Shown here: one piece after another, positions 8,844 through 17,131 of the stretch | Layout of the letters: each line of letters begins with the position of its first letter | Position numbering within the stretch: position 1 is the stretch's first letter | Origin: Triparma columacea | Taxonomy: Eukaryota > Sar > Bolidophyceae > Parmales > Triparmaceae | DNA: 29,377 bases | NCBI GenBank assembly: GCA_030267965.1 | Contig: BRYA01001551.1 | Span: forward strand, 1-29,377 | Reading direction: 5' to 3' | Program-made: the position numbers and the translations under genes | The notes under the pieces: generated by a model | What the model was told of the DNA's origin: nothing | What the model saw: only the letters and a program-made list of their open reading frames with translations | Database searches by the model: none

Positions 8844-9922
8844 TCAAATTCCAGCAGCCCTCTTGGCAGAGTTGACGGTGTTCCTTAACAGCATGGCGAT
8901 GGTCATGGGTCCAACCCCTCCGGGGACAGGGGTTATCTTGCTGCACTTGCCCTCGCACTCCTTGAAGTCAACGTCGCCCACGAGCCTGTAGCCCTTCTTG
9001 GTGTCGGGGGCGTCAACGCTGTTGATCCCCACGTCAATCACGACCGCGCCCTCCTTGAGCCAGTCAGCCTTGACCATATGAGCCCTTCCAACAGCTGCCA
9101 CGACAATGTCAGCCTCCTTGACGACCGACTGGGCGTCCTTGGTCCTGGAGTGGACGATGGTGATGGTCGCGTTCCTGTGGTTGAGGAGGAGACTCACGGG
9201 CATGCCGACAAGGTTGCTTCTTCCGATGATGACGGCCCTCTTTCCCTCAATGTCAACGCCGGACCTGTCGAGGAGTTCGATGCAGCCCTGAGGGGTGCAG
9301 GCGATGTGGAAGGGGATGGAGCTGAGGTCCTTCCAGTTCATCTTAACAGACCCTCCGTGGGTCTGTGCGGTGACGAGCTTGGCGCAGTTGACGGGGTGGA
9401 GGCCGTCAACATCCTGATCAAGGGAGGGGGGCGATTGAGGGTTAGAGAGAGAGAGAGAGGAGAGAGGATAGAGGAGAGAGAGGAGTGCAGCGCAATCTTC
9501 TCTTTTGCGAATTCGCTCGCTTCTTGCACTCCACTCACCTTCGCGGGATCAACAGCAGAGGTGACCTCGTTCTCGATAATGTTGTCAGGCAGGGGAAGCT
9601 GGACGAGGATGCCGTGGACCTTGGGGTCGGCGTTGAGCTCGGCGATCTTGTCCATGAGTTCCTGCTGGGTGACAGTCTCCGGGTAGTCGTAGCCGAAGGA
9701 ATCAATCCCGCACTCGGCGCAGGCCTTCTTCTTCATCCTGACGTAGGCCATGGAGTCGGGGCGGGCGCCGACGAGGATAACGGCGAGGCCTGGGACAACC
9801 GTGGAGGCGATCGACGCGCAGTCAGCCTTGATTTCGCCGCGGATAGCGGCGGAAATTAACTTCCCAGAAATGATGTTGGCTGGGGGAGGGGGGGGGGACT
9901 CAGTAGAGGCAGCAGCAGACAT
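8844..9922 (-). CDS. folD: methylene-THF dehydrogenase / methenyl-THF cyclohydrolase, bifunctional (2 exons, 317 aa)
   Basis: Oxidises 5,10-methylene-THF to 5,10-methenyl-THF and hydrolyses it to 10-formyl-THF. Minus-strand exons are 9922-9539 and 9413-8844, phase 0 (954 nt). Landmarks: [14 protein letters not shown] with the Y60..K64 pair of the active site, [19 protein letters not shown] across the splice junction, [27 protein letters not shown] (nucleotide-binding loop), [16 protein letters not shown] and the closing [16 protein letters not shown]. No formyl-THF synthetase domain is attached. The N-terminus (Ala/Ser/Pro-rich, five prolines) is short and lacks a signal peptide, so a cytosolic enzyme is likely; it would complement the plastid-type SHMT. 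The intron contains a (GA)n tract. Very firm assignment. Confidence 0.96.
9438..9484. repeat. (GA)n low-complexity tract in folD intron
   Basis: A GA-rich tract on the + strand (CT-rich on the sense strand), partly perfect GAGAGAGAGA, lies inside the single folD intron (9414-9538). Confidence 0.7.
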
Positions 9923-10573
9923 TAATCTTGTTGTAGTTGTGCGTAGAAGACGAGAAAAGGGGCGTGGAGCAAAAAGAGCCGTCGTGGATTGAAGAAGAGC
10001 GAGTAGAAATAGGAGGAAAAAGAGGTTGCGGGAGAGGAAGCTGAAAATGATTCTGTGGTTGGTTTGAGCGGTAGGCTACAGAGGATCAAAGAGACGTGCG
10101 ACGCAAGAGACGTGATAATGGGTTAGAAAAAGCGCAACAGACGTAGCGACATGAAGTTCAGGGGGGATTCATTAGGGGAAAGCGGATTGCGTCGTTGGCT
10201 GTCGAAAGCCAAAAGAATGCTCTAGGTCCATGTCAGGGAAAACAATGAACCGAAATAAGGTAAAAGTGAGGATTGAGACAAAGGGATGTTGCGCACACAC
10301 GGAGATATTGAGGGTTAATGAATCTTCACCTGGAAAAATTGGGGGCTTGACTTTTCTTTGATTCTTTGCGTCATTCCCCGCTTTGTGAACTACGATATTG
10401 ATATTTAAAGTTACACACCGTTATTATATCTATTTTAGTCATCTAATTTTCACCTAAATATCACTTTAAAACGTCCTCAAGACTCCTACAGACAATCATC
10501 CATCATCGAGTGAGACTTCAAAGGGTCCAAGGGTCCTATTGCCACAGACTAGCTCCCAAATTACCTTTCCAAC
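9923..10573. promoter_or_regulatory. divergent intergenic region folD / cis-prenyltransferase
   Basis: About 650 bp between two divergent start codons. The folD side is purine-rich on the + strand; the right third (10380-10480) is AT-rich. No ORF, RNA gene or striking repeat was recognised. It must contain both promoters. Confidence 0.4.
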
Positions 10574-11565
10574 ATGAGCAACATCTGCATGTTAACCCTG
10601 TTATTGTTCCTGCTTTCAATTTATCGACAAGCTTCATCCCTCCAACCCCCCTCCCCCAACCTTCCTCCAACTCCTCTACATTCTATGACCCAGCCCAACC
10701 CTTCCTCGACGTTTACGTTTTCCCAACCCCAACCTTGTCCCTCATACGTAGGAATTATTCCTGACGGTAACGCTAGACACCTCAAGAAGAACCCCAACCT
10801 CAAGACTTACCAGGCCGGGGGTGACAAAACCACTGAAATAATAAATGAAATTGCCTCCTGGGTTGATCCGTCTTCGTCCGAGTACGTCAAGGGCGTCGTA
10901 CTATACGGTCTTAGCTCCGACAACAAGTCGAAGCGCGGGGAAGCCGTAGAGAGGGTCGTGCTGGAGCAGGTGAGGTTGGGAAGTGAAAAGTGGAGGAGGA
11001 GGAGGGGTGCCCAGGTAATAATTATTCACCCCTCCCCCCCCCTCCCTCCCCCTCCCCACAGGTTTTGAAACAGTGCAGGATTCTCCTCCGAAAGGGTTGC
11101 AAGGTCGGGTTTGAAGGCGAGGGGGAGAGGGGAGTGAGGGTGAGATTTAACGGTGATATCGAGGGTCTCTCTGACCTTAAATTAAAGGAGGAGGTGAAGG
11201 AAATCGAGAGGATCAGCAACGAAAGGAGTGGGAGAGGAGGGGAAGGGGGAGGGGGGATGGAGGCGTTGGATGTCTGGGTCCTTCTGAACTACTCGGGGAG
11301 GGAGGCCATCAGGAGGTTTGGGGGCTTGGGTGGGGAGGAGGAGGAGAGAAGCGCTACCTTTCATAGCGGAAGCAGCGTGATGCCCTTCTCCATTGACCTT
11401 ATCGTCCGCTCAGCCGCAGAGTTCAGGCTCTCCGATTTCTGCCTTTACGAATCCAGCTACGCCGAATTCTTCACGGTCGACAAGCTCTGGCCCGACGTCG
11501 AGAGGGAAGACTTTAGAAGTGTGAGGGAGCAGTGGGGGGGGAGGAGGAGGAGGATGGGGTCGTAG
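10574..11565 (+). CDS. cis-prenyltransferase (UPP/DHDD synthase family), divergent (2 exons, 299 aa)
   Basis: Condenses isopentenyl diphosphate units in cis configuration onto an allylic starter to make long polyprenyl diphosphates (dolichol-type or plastid polyprenol). Exons are 10574-10969 and 11062-11565, phase 0. Family landmarks: YVGIIPDGNARHLKKN (58-73) with catalytic-type Asp64, VVLYGLSSDNKSKR (108-121, the LYAFSxENWxRP motif), VRFNGDIEGL (159-168), LLNYSGREAI (205-214), and DLIVRSAAEFRLSDFCLYES with YAEFFTVDKLWPD (264-276), the C-terminal RxxGExRxSNF..YAE..LWPD signature. Oddities: the usual NRRWA helix reads NARHL, the HRxG motif is YQAGG, and there is a Gly/Glu-rich insert (about 188-198). 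The N-terminus is a hydrophobic signal (1-22) ending ASSLQP and followed by a Pro/Ser-rich stretch, suggesting ER or plastid routing. Family is sure; exact product is not. Confidence 0.9.
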
Positions 11566-11668
11566 TTGTGTGGTGGTGTGTGTTTGGGCTGTGTAATTGT
11601 TAGATGTGACTGTTCAACGAAAAAAAACATGTAACAAAATTGTTTATCCCCCCTCCCTCCCATTCTCT

Positions 11669-13432
11669 CTACTCCTGCTGCTCAAAATAGTAGAGCTCAA
11701 CATCAACAACTTCGTGCAGACTCGGTCCCAGCCCTCCTGTCTGCTCTACCCCGTAGGTTCTTGAGCCAAGAACGATGAGCCCTCCCTGTATGATCTCTCC
11801 CAAGTCATTCCCTCCCGTCTTGCAGCATTTTTCGCCGCACTCTTTGGCCTTCGCTGAGCACTCCGCACCGTTGAAAACGTACTCGATGTAGAACAGCTTC
11901 TCGTCGACCCCCCCGCCAAAGTCTGGGCATGAGTATTCGTAGTCCGTAGACCAGCTTGTGTACGGCATCTGTTCAGGGGTTGGCGTAGGGTTGGGGTTGA
12001 CACCAGGCGCGAACACGTCGATGCCCATCTGAGCGTAGGCCGCCTTCATCTTGGTCTTGGTGTGGTCGCAGCCGACTGCGACGAGCCTCGCCGGGAGCTC
12101 GCCGAGGGTCTTGTTGAGGGCCCCGCTCCCGTAAGTACAGTCCCTCGTTCCGGCGGGGAAAGGAAGGAAGAACGTATTAACCGAAGGGCTTGCGAGGAAG
12201 AGGTCCCAGTCGTCGTAGAGGCCGAAGGAAGCATCGTCGACTGGAGCTGGTCCATTCACGAGGACGTAAGAGTCAGCCTCGTGCATCAAACTAGCGTTTT
12301 GCAAAAGCGAGACGAAGCTAAAGCGAGAGACCAGCGCAGAGAGGTTAGAAAAGCGTGGGGAGGTGGAGGTGATAGATGGGTTTGATTTGTCACCACACGT
12401 TGCCCATTCTCACCTCTCCTTCACCTCTAGCATCTCAACGTTCTCAGTCTCCCGTGGCTTGCTCTCTGGGTAGAACCTCGTGTCTTCCGTCGCCCTGTCT
12501 TCGTTCCCCGTGAGGTGGAAGAAGGGGAAGTACGACTTAGCGTACGCTTCGTAGGGGGCCTTGTTGGAAGGGTCGGGGATGGAGGAACGGATAAGGTGAC
12601 GGAGGTTGTCTGGCTTTGAGTCCTTCCATCCAGAGAACGTTGACGCGTCGCCGACAACGGGGCGGAAGACGTCCATGTCAAGCTGCACGACGTGAATATC
12701 ATCAGCCGGCAAGAGCTCAGCGAGCAGCCGCTTCGCCGAAGATGCGCTGGAGCTGTCGGAGGCGTAGATCACGGCCATAGGGGAGCTATCCGCGTACGTG
12801 CCCTTGCCGGTGTTGACGGAGTTCACAGGGTCCGCAAAGTTTATCCCAGGGTGCCAGCTCTCGACTGGCTTCCCGTCTGGGGTATCGGGGGGGCTGGCGT
12901 TGTCGTAAGCTCTGGTCCCGATGATCGTGTCGAATCCGAAGTACTTTACGCTAGGCATCGAGCACCCGTACCAGACCTGGACGTCGGTCTGGGACAGCAT
13001 GACCTGGTAAGTACCGTGGGTAACGTTGTGGGTGTTGAAGACGTTCATTATGGGGTAGAAAGGATCAGAGGGATCAGGATCAAATGCATCTTCACACTGG
13101 GGCGTCCACGCCCCACCCACTATCCCATCGCAAGCGTCGGCGGGAAGGTAATCCGCGTCAATGATGGATCCCCAGTAAACACCGTCGGGGTTCATACCTC
13201 CACCACCGCCTGGGGTTTCACCCGAAACCATTACAGTCAAACCGAGGTAAGATTCATTGAACTGATGGGGCAATTTATCGGACGAGGTCAACTCGAGCAT
13301 GTTGTTAATCGCAACGAGGGATGACGCCTCGAAATCATTTGAAGTGCAGTTGAGGGTTTCATAAGAGGAGGCCAGCGGGAGGAGAGCTGCAAGGGGGAGG
13401 GTGAATTTCATTTTTTGGGGAGGTGGGGACAA
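11669..13432 (-). CDS. secreted glycoprotein of unknown function (2 exons, about 555 aa)
   Basis: I do not recognise a named family. Minus-strand exons are 13432-12414 and 12317-11669, with one codon split. A signal peptide follows the second Met at 13411 (MKFTLPLAALLPLASS), which may be the true start; the first ATG adds seven residues. The chain has six N-x-S/T sequons, acidic loops and a late cysteine-rich patch (AECSAKAKECGEKCCK). WYGCSMPSVKYFGFDT followed by a GTRA segment, and later AVIYASDSSSASSAKRLLAELL with VVQLDMDVF, resemble bacterial/algal uncharacterised proteins with two alpha/beta repeats; this is a memory-based impression only. The acceptor TCGCTTTAG|CTTCG was chosen because it restores the frame. 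No neighbouring gene hints at its role. Confidence 0.75.
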
Positions 13433-13666
13433 TGTAGGGGGGATGTCAGGAGCGCGGTCAAGGGACGGGGGGGGGGGGATAGAAGGAGGGTAGCGGAGAG
13501 GTGCGATGTGGTGGTTTGAAAGACAGTTGAAAAGTTGTTAGGAAATGTCGCACGAATTGCAGAATTCCCAGAAAAGAGAAGGAGAAAGAAAGAATGAAAA
13601 GGCCGAACTAGATCGCAAAGTAACGTTCACCATTCTATGTTACCATTTCCCTCCCCCATAAATTCC
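13433..13666. other. spacer between two minus-strand genes
   Basis: 234 bp between the start of the secreted-protein gene and the stop codon of the Q-rich gene. It includes a G run near 13469-13478. No feature was recognised. Confidence 0.4.
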
Positions 13667-14922
13667 CTACTCGTCGATTTCCCCCTCCTCCTGTTCTTCT
13701 TCCATAATCCTCCTCATCCTTATTTCCTCTTCAGTTTCCCCCTTCCCCTTAATCGCTTCCTCCACATCCTCCCTATAGCTTTCCCACCCACTATCCATAC
13801 CTCTAACAACCTCATTCGCACCTTTCTTACCCTCCACGTTGTTTAGTGAAGCGGAGTAGAGTAGGAGCTTGAGTTGGAGTTGTACGCGACACTCCATCCA
13901 GATCTTCTTCTGAAGAGTGTACGCGGGGGAGGCGGGGAGGGGGGGGATTGTGTTCGATACATCAGATGCTAGGGGGGGGTGGGAGGAATGCTGGGAGGGA
14001 GGCTGGGGAGGGGGGGCTGAGGATGGGGTTGCGACTTTTTGTTGTGAACGATGTTGCTGTTGTTGTTGTTGTTGTTGTTGTTGTAACTGCCTAGGCTGAA
14101 CGAGCGGCCGAATCGCTGTCTGATGGTGTTGTTGTTGCTGTTGCTGCTGCTGCTGCAGTGGCGCCCCCCATCTAGATTCCATCCCTTGCTGCTGTGGGTT
14201 GGTGCCCCCACGTCTGTCAACCCCTGGAGCCCCACCGTTCCAGCTCTCCCTCCTCCCCCCCATGGGGTTGTGTGTGCCCCCGGTGTCGTTCCAACTCTCC
14301 CTCCTCCCCCCCCCCTGATCGTTCCACTCTCCCCTACCGAAACTGTCCCTATCTACCATCTGCCTCTTCCCAGGCGGCGGCTGTGTGTGTCCCCCCCCCC
14401 TATCGTTGTAGTCCCCCCTATCGTTGTAGTTTCTCTTGCTCCCCCTGTGGTCGTGCTGACCTTGCTGACCTCTGTCGTAACCGTAGGGAGGGGGTTGACC
14501 GTGGTCGTATTCGTATCCCCCCTGGGGATTGTGGTCGTATCCCCCCTGTGGAGCATGATTGTAACCTCCTTGTGGGCCATGAGTGTTGTTTCGATTGTAG
14601 TGTTGTGATGAAGAATGTTGTGATGGTCTATTGGACATATTGTTATTATAACCATGTGGAGGAGGACCGTGTGAGGAGGGACCATGTGAGGGACCATTTC
14701 TAGGTCCTCTAGGAGGTGGTGGACCTCTTTAAGTGGAGAGAGAGGGGAGAGAGAGGGGAGAGAGGGGGTTAATTTGTGTGAGGGATTTTGTCGAAGTTTG
14801 AAAGGTTAGTGTTTATCTATAAGAGGGGGATACATTACGTTTAATTGTGTGTGTGTAATCACTTACCTTCTATTATAGTCCCTATGGTGCATTTGATTTG
14901 GATGAGGTGATCGTTCTGTCAT
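13667..14922 (-). CDS. Q/G/H/N-rich, probably intrinsically disordered protein (2 exons, 371 aa)
   Basis: Minus-strand exons are 14922-14867 (18 codons + 2 nt; starts MTERSPHPNQ) and 14726-13667, with an Arg codon split by the intron. From residue about 20 to 260 the chain is low complexity: PPPP/RG-rich start, repeats of (N/H)PQGGY(D/E), NDRG and GGRRESWN, then two polyglutamine tracts separated by a short spacer, and a Pro/Ser stretch. Only the last 100 residues look folded: a helical segment (TLQKKIWMECRVQLQLKLLLYS) followed by a strongly acidic/charged coiled tail ending EEEQEEGEIDE. RG, QGGY and polyQ content is typical of RNA-binding, condensate-forming proteins, but no RRM or other domain is visible. 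It shares a 151-bp divergent promoter with AdoMetDC. Confidence 0.8.
14047..14158. repeat. polyglutamine-coding trinucleotide repeats
   Basis: Two tracts of GTT/GCT triplets on the + strand (CAA/CAG on the sense strand), about 14050-14083 and 14125-14157, encode polyglutamine in the disordered protein. Mixed CAA/CAG codons suggest partly stabilised repeats. Length variation between strains would be expected. Confidence 0.85.
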
Positions 14923-15073
14923 ATTGGATTCGATTTGGGCTAAAATCGGGACAAAAAATGAGAAAAGGGAGAAGTGGAGGGAAGAAAAAGGACAAAAGTG
15001 GAAGAAAGGTTCCAGAAAAGGTGAAAGTATTTCTTTACCCTCAATTCAACACATATCCTCATTATAAGATAGT
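14923..15073. promoter_or_regulatory. compact bidirectional promoter, Q-rich gene / AdoMetDC
   Basis: Only 151 bp separate the two divergent start codons, so this must hold both core promoters and leaders. Most of it is taken up by an open upstream reading frame on the + strand (14958-15077). Confidence 0.6.
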
Positions 15074-15077
15074 ATGA
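14958..15077 (+). other. candidate upstream ORF of AdoMetDC (39 codons)
   Basis: ATG at 14958 (A at -3) opens a 39-residue frame that is very Lys/Arg-rich at its start (MRKGRSGGKKKDKSGRK) and ends FNTYPHYKIV. Its TGA (15075-15077) overlaps the AdoMetDC ATG (15074-15076) as ATGA. Upstream ORFs controlling AdoMetDC translation in response to polyamines are established in mammals (hexapeptide) and plants (overlapping tiny/small uORFs). Whether the transcript starts 5' of 14958 is unknown. Confidence 0.45.
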
Positions 15078-16972
15078 GCGCAATGGATGTCTATACTGAC
15101 GAAAGACAGTACACAGGAATATTTGAAGGTCCTGAGAAGGTGAGAAAATAGAACACACAAAGCGATGGTGATATACAGGAGAAGCTAATTCACCTCACTA
15201 TGTGGATAACATTATATGAACAATGAGCTCCATGCTCTCCACAACTATTACTCCACAACTATTACGTCAACAGAGAGAAAAGACTCAAATTCAACATTTT
15301 CAAGCTGTACAAACTAAACACACATTACACCACATTACACCACTTTACATTCCACACTCTAACGATACACTCACCCCATCACCCCCAAATCACCCCTAAT
15401 AACATCTCCCAGACCCTAGAAGTATGCTTCCGAACAGTAGAAGGTTCCAATCCTGCAGACAACCAGGGTCTGCGCTCCCTCTCCAGGAAGGACTTGGACT
15501 CCATATGCAAGCTGGCCAAGTGCACGATACTTAGCAGCGTGAGGAACAAGAGCCTGGACGCCTACGTTCTTTCAGAGAGCAGGTGAGTGAGGAAGGAGAA
15601 GAGAGGAGGGAAGAGGGTTGGAGGCCCCAATACAAACACTTGCCACGCTCACTAGCCACGCTCCCAACCTAACCCCCCCCGCGCTCACTACTCCCGCACC
15701 CCCTTAGTCTCTTCGTTTACCCGTACATGTTGATACTAAAGACCTGCGGCACGACGACCCTCCTCCTAATCCTCCCCCGAATAATGGAGCTTGCCTCCTC
15801 CATCGGTCTCGTGATGGACTGGGTCGGTTACTCCCGTAAGAACCTCCTAATGCCCGAGCAGCAGGTGTTCCCCCAGCGCGGGTGGGGGGAGGAGATGGAG
15901 TACCTGAGGAGGCACAGGGAGAGCGGGGCTAGGGAGATAAAGGGGAACGGTTATACTCTCGGACCTATCACGGGGGACCACTGGTTTGTATGGGTGGCGG
16001 ATAGAACGATCAGGGAGGACTTGGTGGGGACGGACAGGGTCATTAACATAATGATGTTCGACATTGACGAGACCGTTAGGGAGTGCTTCTACACTGAGCA
16101 GTACAAGACTGGTAAGCGCGCAGACGAGGAGGTTGACGACGACAAGAAGGAGGACGACAAGAAGGAGGAGGACGACGAACAGGGGGAGGGAGAGGAAATA
16201 AAGAGGATATCGAAGGAAATGACTAAGAAGGCGGGCATCGATGCGCTTGTCCCGGGGGCAGTTATAGACAGCAGGGCATTCGAACCGTGCGGTTACAGGT
16301 GAGGCGGGAAAGGTGGGGGCGATAAGGCGCTCGTATGTTGATATGTAGTGCTGTAAAGTAATCGTCGGGTTCTGCTCGCACATTTCTAACAGGCCCTTCC
16401 CCTCCCCCCCCTTCAGCATGAACGCCATCCTCTACAACTCCTACTCCACCATGCACATCACCCCCGAGGCCTCCTGCTCCTACGCTTCCTTCGAGACGAA
16501 CGCTAAGCTCAAGTCCTACCACTCCCTAATTAACAACGTCGTAAGGACCTTCAAGCCCAAGAGGTTCGTGTTAACGATGATGGCGGACGAGGCGGGGCTG
16601 GGGCAGATACAGGACAACCCTTTGGAAAGCAGGTACACGAAACCCATCAACGTACCACTTAAGGAAGGCAGGGCTCTCATATACAGGAGGAGCAACCTGG
16701 CGAGGTAAGGATGAGAAGAGGGGAAGGGACAAGGAAGGGACAAGGAAGGGACAAGAATTGGAATGAAGCAGCGCTCACGATGCCACATTCGATGCCACAT
16801 TCGATGCCACATTCTCACCAAACTACCCCCCCCCCCCTCCCCCCCTACTCACAGCATCCAAGTCGAGGACGACACGTGTTGCATCATGGGTAATTTCGAG
16901 CTGGAGAACCACGCGGACAGGAGGAGGGAAGCCAATTTCGACGTGGCCAACAGGGCGCTGAGCTACTCGTGA
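15074..16972 (+). CDS. AMD1: S-adenosylmethionine decarboxylase proenzyme (5 exons, 410 aa)
   Basis: Pyruvoyl enzyme that decarboxylates SAM to supply aminopropyl groups for spermidine and spermine. Exons are 15074-15139, 15413-15582, 15708-16298, 16417-16704 and 16855-16972 (1233 nt, all in frame). The eukaryotic-type active site is complete: FEGPEK with Glu18/Glu21 (human Glu8/Glu11), the self-cleavage site LSES-S with Ser78 as the pyruvoyl precursor, LKTCGTT with Cys92 (human Cys82), PCGYSMN with Ser276 (human Ser229) and MHITPE with His289 (human His243). YASFETN follows as usual. Exon 1 is tiny (22 codons) and was found through the FEGxEK motif. Oddities: a 28-residue Asp/Glu/Lys insert (about 216-243), and an intron that splits the codon right after the pyruvoyl serine. 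An ATGA-overlapping uORF suggests polyamine-responsive translation. Confidence 0.95.
16723..16814 (+). repeat. two short tandem repeats in AdoMetDC intron 4
   Basis: Three perfect copies of GAAGGGACAAG (16723-16755) are followed by three perfect copies of the 12-mer GATGCCACATTC (16779-16814), inside the intron 16705-16854. The complement of the 12-mer, GAATGTGGCATC, differs at three positions from the 12-mer CAATGTTGCGTC of the 6PGL introner, and both have the same 12-bp period. Confidence 0.85.
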
Positions 16973-17131
16973 CGGGGGGGGGGGGGGGGAGTTTTTCCCA
17001 AAGTGCTGACATCATGACACTGTTGATACATGAAAAGCATTCGTAATTATTTTTCAAAAAAGCTTAAAATTTTGAGGGAGTCCTCATAAACGCAACACCC
17101 CCCCCCTCTATCTTACCCTCACTCGCAAATT
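16973..17131. other. convergent spacer AdoMetDC / chromate transporter
   Basis: 159 bp between two convergent stop codons. A run of 16 G begins one base after the AdoMetDC stop (16974-16989); C runs occur on the other side. It must contain both 3' ends. Confidence 0.5.

Noticed and set aside
2658..16972. SHMT, folD and AdoMetDC as a functional one-carbon gene cluster
   Set aside because: They are on different strands, separated by unrelated genes, and SHMT has a plastid-type leader while folD does not; chance proximity is the simpler reading.
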